The notes under the pieces were generated by a model. The model searched no databases. It was given only the letters and a program-made list of their open reading frames with translations, and had not been told where the DNA came from. A stretch of DNA of 61,607 nt from Clostridiales bacterium (lineage in GTDB: Bacteria; Bacillota; Clostridia; Oscillospirales; CAG-382), in contig DMMZ01000045.1 in the NCBI GenBank assembly GCA_003452915.1, positions 1 through 61,607 of the forward strand. Reading direction: 5' to 3'. The position numbers were made by a program, and so were the translations under genes. Shown in pieces: positions 33,126-41,745 of this stretch (position 1 is its first letter; every line of letters begins with the position of its first letter).

Positions 33126-34568
33126 ATGCTTGAAAATTTTTTCAAACTTAAGCAAAATGGGACAAAAGTTTCAACCGAAGTAGTCGCCGGATTTACCACT
33201 TTCTTCGCAATGGCTTACATCATTTTTGTAAACCCATTAATGTTATCACAAACAGGTATGCCGTTTGGTGCGGTTTTCCTTGCTACAATTATTGCAGCGG
33301 CGGTAGGAACGCTGGTAATGGGTCTTTTTGCAAATGTTCCTTATGCACAAGCACCCGGTATGGGTCTTAACGCATTCTTTGTCTATACAGTATGCTTCGG
33401 ACTTGGATTTTCATGGCAACAAGCTCTTGCTATGGTTTTCATCTGCGGTTTAGTAAATATTCTTATTACCGTTACAAAGATAAGAAAATCTATTGTTAAA
33501 TCAATACCGGTTAGCATCCAACATGCAATCGGCGGCGGTATAGGTATTTTTATTGCTTATATCGGCATAAAGAATGCCGGCTTGTTAAACTTCACCTCTG
33601 ATCCGGGACATAATATCCTTATACCCGGAGGAACAGTTATTTCCGACAGCAGTGCAGTTCCGGCGTTGGTACAATTAGACTCACCGGTACTCTGGTTGGT
33701 ACTTTTCGGAATAGCTATTTCTCTTATTCTTGTTGTTTGCAAGGTTAAAGGATCAATTCTCCTTGGAATAATAATCACAACATTTGTAGGCATAGCGATG
33801 ACATTTTTAGGAGCAGAGGTAGGCATTGATTTTGAATCTCTAGTATTTACTAAAGATGCATTCTTAGCTCCTTTTAAAGAACTCGGAACAACCTTTGGTG
33901 CTGCTTTCGGCAGTGACGGATTAGGCTCTTTATTCAACGAAACAAAGAATATTTTACTGGTTATCTCTACAATATTTGCGTTTAGCCTTTCCGATACCTT
34001 TGATACAATCGGTACATTCATAGGCACAGGCAGAAAAACAGGAATATTTAATGCAGAAGATCAAAAAGCACTTGAATCAGGTAGTGGTTTTAAATCTAAA
34101 ATGGACAAGGCTCTGTTTGCTGATTCGATAGCAACATCTGTAGGCGCAGTTTTTGGTACTTCGAATACAACTACTTACATTGAAAGCGCAGCAGGTATTG
34201 GTGTTGGCGGACGTACAGGACTTACCAGCGTTGTTACTGCTATTCTTTTCCTTGCCAGTATGGCTATTGCGCCTTTCCTCGGTATAGTTCCGGGCGCAGC
34301 AACCGCTCCTGCTCTTATTGTGGTAGGTATTATGATGCTTAGCTCATTCAAGGAAATTGACTGGGCAGACATCTCGGAGGCGATTCCCGCTTTCTTTGCA
34401 GGTGTATTCATGGCATTTAGTTTTAGTATTTCCTATGGTATCGCATTTGGATTTATTACATACTGCTTAGTCAAGCTTTGTAAAAAAGAAGAAAAAGACA
34501 TTCACCCTATACTATGGATTTCTACGGTTTTATTTATTATTAACTTTGTTATCCTTGCCCTTATCTAA
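33126..34568 (+). CDS. NCS2-family (AzgA/PbuG-like) purine permease
   Basis: The 480-residue protein has about 13 membrane helices and AzgA-subfamily segments: FVNPLMLSQTGMP, APGMGLNAFFVYTV, SIQHAIGGGIGIFIAYIG, DTFDTIGTFIGTGRKTG and GTSNTTTYIESAAGIG. It takes up adenine, guanine or hypoxanthine with protons; which base cannot be said. GGAGGG precedes ATG 33126. It is a single gene with a terminator-like hairpin in its leader and a strong terminator at its end. Confidence 0.95.
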   Translation: MLENFFKLKQNGTKVSTEVVAGFTTFFAMAYIIFVNPLMLSQTGMPFGAVFLATIIAAAVGTLVMGLFANVPYAQAPGMGLNAFFVYTVCFGLGFSWQQALAMVFICGLVNILITVTKIRKSIVKSIPVSIQHAIGGGIGIFIAYIGIKNAGLLNFTSDPGHNILIPGGTVISDSSAVPALVQLDSPVLWLVLFGIAISLILVVCKVKGSILLGIIITTFVGIAMTFLGAEVGIDFESLVFTKDAFLAPFKELGTTFGAAFGSDGLGSLFNETKNILLVISTIFAFSLSDTFDTIGTFIGTGRKTGIFNAEDQKALESGSGFKSKMDKALFADSIATSVGAVFGTSNTTTYIESAAGIGVGGRTGLTSVVTAILFLASMAIAPFLGIVPGAATAPALIVVGIMMLSSFKEIDWADISEAIPAFFAGVFMAFSFSISYGIAFGFITYCLVKLCKKEEKDIHPILWISTVLFIINFVILALI

Positions 34569-34584
34569 ATTATAAAAATATTAT

Positions 34585-34618
34585 GCGTGTTGCGAAAAAT
34601 TCGCAGCACGCTTTTTTT
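34585..34618 (+). terminator. Rho-independent terminator after the purine permease
   Basis: GCGTGTTGCGAA pairs with TTCGCAGCACGC (12 bp, 3-nt loop), followed by seven T. Confidence 0.92.
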
Positions 34619-34627
34619 ATAAAAATA

Positions 34628-35533
34628 TTATTCACATGCTTGAACGCATAAAGCTCTGGCTTTTATCAGCTCTTCCCTTAGTGGTTGAATAAAGCGTTGG
34701 GAAAGAGGTTGAAGCGGTCCTCGCAGCTCGTTTTTGCACAAGCACATTTCCGCAAGTGCCGCTTTAACGGGAGTAGGATTTACTTCGCAGAAAAGCATTT
34801 CCATAAGAGGAATCAGATCAAGCTGCAGCCTTGCAGCACATTCTATGTCGCCTTCGAAAAAACGGGTGCATAATAGCTTCATTTTCCTTGGCACTACATT
34901 GGATGTAACGCTTATAACCCCTAATCCGCCAAGTGCCATTATCGCAAGTGTTTGATCATCATTTCCCGAATAGATATCAAGTTTTTCTTTGCAGAGAGAA
35001 AGTGTTTTTGCAACAGCGGAAATAGATCCGCCTGCCTCTTTTACTGCAACAATATTATCTATTTCGGAAAGTGCCGCATAAGTTTTCGGTTCTATGTTTA
35101 CGCAGGTTCTTGCAGGGACATTATAAAGTATAATCGGTTTTGAGGAAACCGAAGCTATTTTTTCGTAATGTTTTATTAGTCCGTCCTGTGTGCATTTATT
35201 ATAATAGGGTGTAACGGCAAGTAAACCATCTACACCTTTTGAACAGGCGAATTTGGTCATTTCAATGGCTTTTGCGGTGTCGTTTCCGCCTATGCCTGCA
35301 ATTACCGGAACACGCTTTCTTACTTGCTTTATAGTGAAATCTATAACATCCTTTTGTTCATCGACTGAGAGTGTAGACGCTTCTCCTGTTGTTCCGCAGA
35401 CAACTATCGCATCAATTCCCTCGGTAAGTTGAAACTCCAGAAATTTTGAAAATCTCCAGAAATCTATTCTATTATCATCAAAGGGTGTTATAACAGCAGT
35501 TGCAACTCCCTTGAACAGGGGGTTCTTTTTCAT
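34628..35533 (-). CDS. dapA: 4-hydroxy-tetrahydrodipicolinate synthase
   Basis: The 301-residue TIM-barrel lyase condenses pyruvate with aspartate semialdehyde for lysine and diaminopimelate synthesis. Visible residues: GTTGEASTL near 45, YNVPARTCVN with the catalytic Tyr (~135) and VAVKEAGG with the Schiff-base Lys (~163). I start at MKKNPLFKG (35533), 13 nt after GGAAAGG; an in-frame ATG at 35545 sits 1 nt after that site. Its leader is copy C of the structured cassette. No other lysine gene is adjacent. The role in dipicolinate and peptidoglycan fits a spore former. Confidence 0.95.
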   Translation of the reverse strand: MKKNPLFKGVATAVITPFDDNRIDFWRFSKFLEFQLTEGIDAIVVCGTTGEASTLSVDEQKDVIDFTIKQVRKRVPVIAGIGGNDTAKAIEMTKFACSKGVDGLLAVTPYYNKCTQDGLIKHYEKIASVSSKPIILYNVPARTCVNIEPKTYAALSEIDNIVAVKEAGGSISAVAKTLSLCKEKLDIYSGNDDQTLAIMALGGLGVISVTSNVVPRKMKLLCTRFFEGDIECAARLQLDLIPLMEMLFCEVNPTPVKAALAEMCLCKNELRGPLQPLSQRFIQPLREELIKARALCVQACE

Positions 35534-35546
35534 AAAAATGAACATT

Positions 35547-35689
35547 CCTTTCCTCGGCGGTTTACCGCCGAAATAAACAAACACACCTAAAGGCTGCGTT
35601 TGACGATTGTGCGATTCGGCGATAGCCGAATTGACTTTCCAATAAAGTCAAAGGCACAAAACCGTAGTTTGAAAAATTTATCTTTCAAA
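35547..35689 (-). promoter_or_regulatory. Structured 5'-UTR cassette, copy C, before dapA
   Basis: On the minus strand: TTTGAAAGATAAATTTTTCAAA, then CTACGGTTTTGTGCC. A stem TTGACTTT/AAAGTCAA replaces TTACTGC/GCAGTAA of the other copies, and TTCGGC-TATC-GCCGAA replaces CCGGC-TATC-GCCGG. GCACAA closes with TTGTGC. A ~35-nt insertion follows, then CGGCGG-TAAA-CCGCCG and GAGGAAAGG. The base-pair changes are compensatory. Confidence 0.75.
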
Positions 35690-35704
35690 CTTTTTCCCTT
35701 CTAG

Positions 35705-35733
35705 TTGAAAACCGTAGTGTTTTGTTGTATAAT
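35705..35733 (+). promoter_or_regulatory. Sigma-A type promoter for queA
   Basis: TTGAAA (35705-35710) and TATAAT (35728-35733) with a 17-bp spacer, 58 bp before the queA start codon. Confidence 0.75.
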
Positions 35734-35790
35734 AGCGATACCTGTAATAGTTTATTTATAAAAATATATAATTGTGCAAAAGAGGAATCG

Positions 35791-36831
35791 ATGAATCTAC
35801 TGCAAAAATCATCTTATTATTACGAACTTCCTGAGCGGTTAATCGCCCAGACACCGCTTGAAAAACGTGACACTTCAAGGCTTTTTGTTTTGCACAAAGA
35901 TAAAGAAAATTTTGAACACAAGCACTTTTCTGATATAGAAAGCTATCTTAAAGAAGGCGATTGCCTTGTAATAAATGACACACGAGTAATACCGGCACGA
36001 ATTTTCGGAAAAAGCGAAAAACATTCGGGCGAGGTAGAAACGGTTCTTTTAAAAAGAGTTGAGAAAGCCAAAAGCGAATTGTGGGATTGCCTTACCCGTC
36101 CGGGGAAAAAAACAAAGCTGAGCGAAAAAATTATATATCCGCACGGGCTGACAGGAACTGTAACAGATATTCTTGAGGGTGGAATACGCAGGATAAAATT
36201 TGAGTTTAACGGAATTTTTCTTGAGATTCTCGAGAAAATAGGTACAATGCCACTTCCACCATATATAACACAAAAGCTTACAGACAGCGAGCGTTATCAG
36301 ACCGTTTACGCAAAATATAACGGTTCCGCTGCAGCTCCGACCGCAGGATTGCATTTTACTCCCGAACTTTTACAGAGACTTCCCCAAAAAGGTGTATACA
36401 CTGCAAGAGTACTTTTGCATGTTGGCTTGGGAACCTTTCGACCTGTTAAGGAGGACGATCTCTCAAACCATAAAATGCATTCGGAATATATAAAAATAAC
36501 CACAGAAAACGCGAACATTATAAATCGGTGTAAACAAAAAGGTGGCAGAATATTTTCGGTTGGCACAACCAGCACACGTGTTCTGGAGAGTGTTGCCGAT
36601 GAAAACGGTGTTATACACCCTTTCGAGGGTGAGACCGATATTTTCATTTATCCGGGATATAAGTTTAAAGTAGTAGATGCTTTGATAACCAACTTTCATC
36701 TACCCGAGAGTACGCTTATAATGCTTGTTTCGGCATTTGCAGGGTATGAAAAAACATTGGCAGCATACAAGGAAGCAGTCCAAAAAGAATACAGATTTTT
36801 CTCTTTCGGGGACGCTATGCTTATAATTTAA
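35791..36831 (+). CDS. queA: S-adenosylmethionine:tRNA ribosyltransferase-isomerase
   Basis: The 346-residue enzyme transfers and rearranges ribose from SAM onto preQ1-tRNA to make epoxyqueuosine. It opens with YYELPERLIAQTPLEKRDTSRL and contains NDTRVIPAR and AAPTAGLHFTPELL, all QueA signatures. ATG 35791 with AAAGAGGAA is chosen over the longer frame from 35722, which adds an unrelated N-terminus. miaA follows 207 bp later, another tRNA-modification gene, with a structured region in between. Confidence 0.96.
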   Translation: MNLLQKSSYYYELPERLIAQTPLEKRDTSRLFVLHKDKENFEHKHFSDIESYLKEGDCLVINDTRVIPARIFGKSEKHSGEVETVLLKRVEKAKSELWDCLTRPGKKTKLSEKIIYPHGLTGTVTDILEGGIRRIKFEFNGIFLEILEKIGTMPLPPYITQKLTDSERYQTVYAKYNGSAAAPTAGLHFTPELLQRLPQKGVYTARVLLHVGLGTFRPVKEDDLSNHKMHSEYIKITTENANIINRCKQKGGRIFSVGTTSTRVLESVADENGVIHPFEGETDIFIYPGYKFKVVDALITNFHLPESTLIMLVSAFAGYEKTLAAYKEAVQKEYRFFSFGDAMLII

Positions 36832-36854
36832 ATCTAGCTAATTGTGAAACTAAA

Positions 36855-37020
36855 AAAATCGTTTTACAGGCGGGTTACCCGACTGTAAAACACCTTTAAA
36901 GACGCGTTTTACGCAGTCACACTCGCCGACCAAATAAAAAAGAAATTTTCTGTTTTATACGATAAGCGAGTGAAATCCCCAAATTCGATTGTGAAACCGC
37001 AGTTTCGCAATCGACTAAAC
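36855..37020 (+). promoter_or_regulatory. Structured intergenic/leader region before miaA
   Basis: Four helices can form in 165 nt: GTTTTACAG/CTGTAAAAC (36861-36891) enclosing CGGGT/ACCCG; GACGCGT/ACGC-GTC (36901-36917); CACTCGC (36920-36926) with GCGAGTG (36966-36972); and TCGATTG-GAAAC / GTTTC-CAATCGA (36985-37014). It lies between queA and miaA. I do not recognise the element; it is unlike the four-copy cassette. Confidence 0.5.
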
Positions 37021-37038
37021 TAAAAGGAGTGCCGGCAT

Positions 37039-37971
37039 TTGGAAAAAATACCAGTCATTGCAGTTGTCGGTGCAACAGCAACAGGAAAGAGCGAGCTGGC
37101 TTTGCAGCTGGCAAAATCACTTGATGGCGAAATAATAAGCGGCGACTCAATGCAGATATACAGAGGAATGGATATCGGAACCGCAAAAGCAACAAGCGAA
37201 GAGCGTGCAGCAATTCCACACCATTTGATAGATATTGCCGATATTAACGAAGCTTTTTCGGTGGCAACCTTTATAGAAAAAGCAACAGATGCTGCAAAGG
37301 ATATTTTTAAAAGAAATAAAACACCCGTAATTGCCGGCGGAACAGGGTTGTATATAGACTTGCTTCTCTCGGGAAGATCGCTTTCAGAAATGGAAGCACA
37401 GCCTGACTTGAGAAATAAACTTTACGAAAAAGCTAAAAAAGAAGGTAATGATGTCTTGCACGAATATTTAAAGAGTGTCGATCCTGAAAGTGCAAACGCT
37501 ATACACCCGAATAATGTCAAAAGGGTTGTTCGCGCATTGGAAATGTACTTAACCTCAGGACTAACAAAAACCAAACAGAGCGAGATAAGCAAACAAAGTG
37601 GCAGTATTTTTGATTATAAAATTATTTATCTGAATAGTTCAGATCGCCAGCTTTTATACGATAGAATAAATAATCGTGTTGATAAGATGCTTGAATCCGG
37701 ACTTGAGGACGAAGTAAAAAGGCTTTATGAAATAGGCTTGGCTGACACTCCGACAGCTTCTGCTGCAATAGGATATAAAGAGTTTTTTCCGTACTTTGAA
37801 CAAAAAATCGACTTAAAGACGGTTGCCGAGGACATTAAGCAACATACAAGAAATTACGCCAAACGACAGATGACCTATTTTAGCCGGATGGAAAATAAAA
37901 CCGTATTTGACATATCAACAGAAAAAAGTAATTTTATTTTTGAAAAATCAGAAAAAATTTGCAAAATATAA
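37039..37971 (+). CDS. miaA: tRNA dimethylallyltransferase
   Basis: The 310-residue enzyme prenylates A37 of UNN-reading tRNAs. It has the P-loop GATATGKSELA near residue 10, DSMQIYRGMDIGTAK with the catalytic Asp, and the C-terminal KQHTRNYAKRQMTYF segment. I use the TTG at 37039, 9 nt after AAAGGAG; no ATG lies near the family's N-terminus. The HlyD-like gene follows 24 bp later. Confidence 0.95.
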   Translation: MEKIPVIAVVGATATGKSELALQLAKSLDGEIISGDSMQIYRGMDIGTAKATSEERAAIPHHLIDIADINEAFSVATFIEKATDAAKDIFKRNKTPVIAGGTGLYIDLLLSGRSLSEMEAQPDLRNKLYEKAKKEGNDVLHEYLKSVDPESANAIHPNNVKRVVRALEMYLTSGLTKTKQSEISKQSGSIFDYKIIYLNSSDRQLLYDRINNRVDKMLESGLEDEVKRLYEIGLADTPTASAAIGYKEFFPYFEQKIDLKTVAEDIKQHTRNYAKRQMTYFSRMENKTVFDISTEKSNFIFEKSEKICKI

Positions 37972-37995
37972 GAATAAAAATGGGAGGTACAGGGG

Positions 37996-39258
37996 TTGAA
38001 AAAGCAGATATTAAAGCAATTTGCCATGACTTTATTATCACTGGTGCTTATAGGTTACCTTGTACTACAGCTTGCCCTTAATGTCGGTGATATACTGGAG
38101 ATGGAGAATGTTACCTATACCACAGCAATAGAAAAAACAGAAATGACGGCGTATATTTTTCGTGATGAGTATCTAGTGCCAAAAACAGCCACAGGCACAA
38201 ACAGCTATCTTGTAGATGATGGCGAAAAGGTCAGCAAAGGAGAGCAGATTGCCCTCACCTATTCCGATTCTTCCGAAGCTAATCTTCAGGATCGTATAAA
38301 AGATATCAACAAAAAAATTACTGTACTTGAGAAAAGCGGTATAAACACAGGCTCTTCTACAACCGATATTAAAAAGCTGGATGAAAACATTGATATCATA
38401 ATGCTTGAAATAATAAGAGCAATTGATGAGAATGATCTGGAAAAGGCTTTGCGGTTTAAAAATGAACTAATTATAGAGTCTAACCGCAAGCAATCAATCG
38501 TTTCAGATAAATTAAACTACGAAACACAGATAAATTCATTGAAAAGCGAAAAAGCAACGCTTGAGGCTTCACTTTCGGGAAACAGAGTTATACATGCATC
38601 TCAAAAAGCGGGATATTTTTATTCTTCAATTGATGGGTATGAAAACAATTTTACTATAGATAACCTGAACAATCTTACAATTGACAAGTTTGATACACTT
38701 TCGGGGTCTATACCGGATCAGAATTTAATAAATAATTCGGTAGGCAAACTAATTATCAGTGCGGATTGGTACATGGTATGTGAGACAGACAAACGAACAG
38801 CAAGCAATTATAAAGATGGTTATTTATATAATTTTGCCTTTCCGTTTTCATCGGGTATTCAAATCGAGATGAAGTTGGCACGCAAAATTAGCCAGACCGA
38901 CCTTGACAGAGTTCTATTGATTTATACCTCCAACGCAATGCCGGACGGGTTTAACTACACTCGGGTACAAAAGGTAGAGCAAATAAAAAATACCTACGCA
39001 GGATTAAAAATTTCTGTTTCCGCACTTAGAATTAATAACGGAGAAACCGGAGTATTTGCGCTGGACGGAAATAAAATTATTTTTAAAAAAGCTACTATTT
39101 TATACGAGGAAAACGGATATTACATATGTAAGCTGCCTATTGACCCTAATTATCCGTTAAGAAAAAACAAAGCATATGTATCACGTACCGATCTTTCGCT
39201 CTATGACGCCGTTATCTATTCGGGTAGAAATTTATACGTTGGCAAGGTGTTGCAATGA
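37996..39258 (+). CDS. HlyD-like membrane-anchored protein of the division cluster
   Basis: The 420-residue protein has an N-terminal membrane helix (residues ~8-28), a lipoyl-like half-motif (LVDDGEKVSKGEQIALTYSD) near residue 72, a coiled coil (~95-195) and a C-terminal beta region. This resembles membrane-fusion (HlyD/AcrA-like) proteins. No ABC or RND partner is adjacent. Position upstream of ylmE-sepF suggests a link with septum formation. TTG start 8 nt after GGGAGG. The stop overlaps ylmE by 4 bp. Confidence 0.7.
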   Translation: MKKQILKQFAMTLLSLVLIGYLVLQLALNVGDILEMENVTYTTAIEKTEMTAYIFRDEYLVPKTATGTNSYLVDDGEKVSKGEQIALTYSDSSEANLQDRIKDINKKITVLEKSGINTGSSTTDIKKLDENIDIIMLEIIRAIDENDLEKALRFKNELIIESNRKQSIVSDKLNYETQINSLKSEKATLEASLSGNRVIHASQKAGYFYSSIDGYENNFTIDNLNNLTIDKFDTLSGSIPDQNLINNSVGKLIISADWYMVCETDKRTASNYKDGYLYNFAFPFSSGIQIEMKLARKISQTDLDRVLLIYTSNAMPDGFNYTRVQKVEQIKNTYAGLKISVSALRINNGETGVFALDGNKIIFKKATILYEENGYYICKLPIDPNYPLRKNKAYVSRTDLSLYDAVIYSGRNLYVGKVLQ

Positions 39259-39929
39259 TTTATGATAAACAGATAATAAAAGAAAATATCGAACGGATTA
39301 CTGCCGAGATAAAAAACAGGGCAACCTTGCTTACGGCAACAAAAACAATACCAGCGGAGATTATTAACTTTGCTGCTGATTGCGGTGTAACTGTTATTGG
39401 TGAAAATCGTGTCAACGAGTTACTTGAAAAGTATGATAGGATTGATAAAGAGCGTTTGGATATACATTTTATCGGTCATCTTCAGACAAATAAGGTAAAG
39501 TACATCATTGATAAGGTAAACCTCATTCATTCGGTAGACAGCATTAAGTTAGCTGAAGAAATTAATATCCATGCATGCCGCATAAACAAACAGATGGATA
39601 TTTTGGTTGAAGTAAATATTGCGAACGAACCTTCAAAGTCCGGCATATTATTTGAAGAGATAGACGAATTTACCAAGAAAATTCAAAAATTCGACAATAT
39701 CAGACTGCGTGGATTGATGGCAATTCCGCCAAAATGTGAAAATTCACAAGAAAACTGTGTTTTTTTTGATAAATTAGGTAAAAAATTTATTGACATATCT
39801 CATAAAAAAGTAGATAATAGTAATATAGGCATATTGTCGATAGGTATGAGCAGTGATTATATGTCTGCTATCGAAAACGGCTCAACACTGGTAAGGATAG
39901 GATCGGCTATATTTGGAACAAGGAATTAA
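39255..39929 (+). CDS. YggS-family pyridoxal-phosphate-binding protein
   Basis: The 224-residue TIM-barrel protein (YggS/YlmE/PLPBP) binds PLP and keeps vitamin B6 and amino-acid pools balanced. Visible motifs: LLTATKTIP (PLP Lys ~31), IHFIGHLQTNKVKYI, and IGMSSDYMSAIENGSTLVRIGSAIFG. ATGA overlap with the upstream HlyD-like gene indicates coupling. In Firmicutes it lies next to sepF, as here. Confidence 0.95.
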   Translation: MIYDKQIIKENIERITAEIKNRATLLTATKTIPAEIINFAADCGVTVIGENRVNELLEKYDRIDKERLDIHFIGHLQTNKVKYIIDKVNLIHSVDSIKLAEEINIHACRINKQMDILVEVNIANEPSKSGILFEEIDEFTKKIQKFDNIRLRGLMAIPPKCENSQENCVFFDKLGKKFIDISHKKVDNSNIGILSIGMSSDYMSAIENGSTLVRIGSAIFGTRN

Positions 39930-39979
39930 AATCGATATTAAAAAATAATTTATATTTATAAAATATTTGGAGGTTTAAA

Positions 39980-40426
39980 ATGGGACTGTTCAATCGTTTT
40001 TCGGATTTATTTAAGGCCGAAGAGGAATATGAGGAAGGCTACGAGAACAACTATGAAGAGGATACACCCGAGGAGCAGGCAGCTCCACAGGCGGCTGTTC
40101 GTCAGGCTGCTCCCGTCAGAGCTACCGGCGGTATAGGCTCATCTTCCGCTCTTGAAATGAAGGTTGTAAAGCCGGAGAGATTCGAGGCTGTAACACAAAT
40201 CGGTGATCATCTTTTGGCACGTCGTACCGTTGTACTTAACCTTGAGGACACTAATAAAGAGACTGTAAGAAGAATTATAGATTTTTGTTCGGGTGTTGCC
40301 TTTGCTATTGAAGGACAAATTAAACGTGTTGCTAATTCCACCTACATTATTACTCCCAAGAATGTAGATGTATCGGGAGATCAGCCCGAGCGCGAGGAAG
40401 TTAAACCACAAAGAGAACTTTTCTAA
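39980..40426 (+). CDS. sepF: Cell division protein SepF
   Basis: The 148-residue protein has an N-terminal amphipathic helix (MGLFNRFSDLF) that binds membrane, an acidic/Ala-rich linker and the SepF core (HLLARRTVVLNLEDTNKE, RIIDFCSGVAFAIEG). It bundles FtsZ filaments at the septum. GGAGG precedes ATG 39980. Gene order ylmE-sepF-ylmG-divIVA is the standard Gram-positive division cluster. Confidence 0.95.
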   Translation: MGLFNRFSDLFKAEEEYEEGYENNYEEDTPEEQAAPQAAVRQAAPVRATGGIGSSSALEMKVVKPERFEAVTQIGDHLLARRTVVLNLEDTNKETVRRIIDFCSGVAFAIEGQIKRVANSTYIITPKNVDVSGDQPEREEVKPQRELF

Positions 40427-40482
40427 AAAATTTATTTTAATAAAGTAAATTTTTTATCATAGAAATTACGGGTGAATCGGTT

Positions 40483-40767
40483 TTGGCGGAACTTATTGTA
40501 ATTTTAACATCAACCGTGGCGGGGTTTGTCTCCGCCTTGAGTTATATGATTTTAGCGAGGGTGCTTCTACAATTTTTTGTGAGCGAAGAATCAAAGGCTT
40601 TCGAATTTTGTTATGCAGTTACAGAGCCGGTAATATCACCGGTGCGTAAGGCGTTGAATCAGGTAGATGCACTTGCTGACAGTCCTATGGACTTTTCTAA
40701 TGTAGCGACATTTATATTGCTGACAATAATTAGATTAATGCTACCTTCCGTAACTAATTTTGTTTAA
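40483..40767 (+). CDS. YggT-family membrane protein (YlmG)
   Basis: The 94-residue protein has two membrane helices and the family's SPVRKALNQ segment after EPVI. It starts at TTG 40483. Its role is unknown but it is linked to division or osmotic sensing by synteny. It lies between sepF and the leader cassette of divIVA. Confidence 0.85.
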   Translation: MAELIVILTSTVAGFVSALSYMILARVLLQFFVSEESKAFEFCYAVTEPVISPVRKALNQVDALADSPMDFSNVATFILLTIIRLMLPSVTNFV

Positions 40768-40819
40768 TTAAAAAAATAAAATCACACTGCTTTTATAAGG
40801 CAGAAAGGATAGGTATAAG

Positions 40820-40931
40820 TTTGAAAATAAATTTTCAAACACGGTTTTGTGCCTTTACTGCAATGGTGCAGTAATCCGGCTATCGCCGGAACGGCACAAT
40901 TTCCTATGGTGGCGTAAACGCCACGGAAAGG
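40820..40931 (+). promoter_or_regulatory. Structured 5'-UTR cassette, copy B (most compact), before divIVA
   Basis: TTTGAAAA-TAAA-TTTTCAAA (40820-40839). Closing stem TTGTGCC (40847-40853) with GGCACAA (40893-40899). It encloses TTACTGC/GCAGTAA (40855-40874) and CCGGC-TATC-GCCGG (40876-40889). A 3' hairpin GTGGCG-TAAA-CGCCAC (40909-40924) abuts GGAAAGG. The 3' hairpin differs from CGGCGG/CCGCCG of copies A and C but keeps pairing and the TAAA loop. Confidence 0.78.
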
Positions 40932-40944
40932 CATGGTCATAAAT

Positions 40945-41679
40945 ATGCTTGCACCTCATGAATTAAAAAACAAAGCGTTCTCGAAAAGTCTCAAAGGCTA
41001 TAACGCCGCAGAGGTTGACGATTACATTGAATTTATTATTGGTAAATATACCGAGGCTTACAGAGAGAACAACGAGCTTGAGAGAAAGCTTCGTGTTGTT
41101 GTAAACAACCTTGATGAAATAAAGGATGAAGAAGAATCTATTCGCAGTACACTTCTTTCCGCTCAGAAAATGGGCGAGAAAATAATTCGCGATGCTAACG
41201 AGCGTGCGGATATAATTACCGGTGCTATCAAGGACAGATGCGATGCTATTATAGCCGAGTTCAGAGATCAGCTTCAAAGGGAAAAGGAAGATATATGGTC
41301 GATCAGGACACGTATTCTTGATTTTAAGAAGAATGTTTTTGAGCTTTACCGCAAACATATAGAAGAACTTCAGAACTTATCGGTCAACGAAATTGAGGAC
41401 ATTGTATTTCCAAATGAGGATGCAATTGTTTACAAGATTTTCACTGATGTCAAGGGTACAATAGAATCCGAGCTTAAAAAGAGTGAGGAATCTGAGTCGT
41501 CGATGGCTGAGGATCCTGCTACCACAGCGGAAAGAATAATTGTAAGAGGACAAAAGGTAATCGAAAAAACGAATAATGAGCAGGACAAAGCCGATGATAC
41601 AGCAGAGAAATCAGATGATAAAGCTACCGACGATGACGATGATGAATTCCTTCGTTTTATGAAGGAAGATGAAAAATAG
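40945..41679 (+). CDS. divIVA: DivIVA-family cell division/polarity protein
   Basis: The 244-residue protein starts LAPHELKNKAFSKSLKGYNAAEVDDYI, the lipid-binding DivIVA N-terminal domain, followed by a coiled coil to ~residue 160 and a long acidic tail (EESESS, DDDDDE). It marks negatively curved membrane at septa and poles. I use ATG 40945 since the in-frame ATG 40933 is 1 nt behind AAAGG. Its leader is copy B of the cassette, so translation may be controlled independently of sepF. Confidence 0.93.
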   Translation: MLAPHELKNKAFSKSLKGYNAAEVDDYIEFIIGKYTEAYRENNELERKLRVVVNNLDEIKDEEESIRSTLLSAQKMGEKIIRDANERADIITGAIKDRCDAIIAEFRDQLQREKEDIWSIRTRILDFKKNVFELYRKHIEELQNLSVNEIEDIVFPNEDAIVYKIFTDVKGTIESELKKSEESESSMAEDPATTAERIIVRGQKVIEKTNNEQDKADDTAEKSDDKATDDDDDEFLRFMKEDEK

Positions 41680-41745
41680 TATTTTCAATACTTAAATCAA
41701 CGAAAGGATTGGGCAACTTGATTTTGTGAGCCCCAATTGTAAATT

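Noticed and set aside
41680..41745. T-box leader upstream of ileS.
   Set aside because: Only 66 bp separate divIVA and ileS, with no specifier loop, T-box sequence or terminator.
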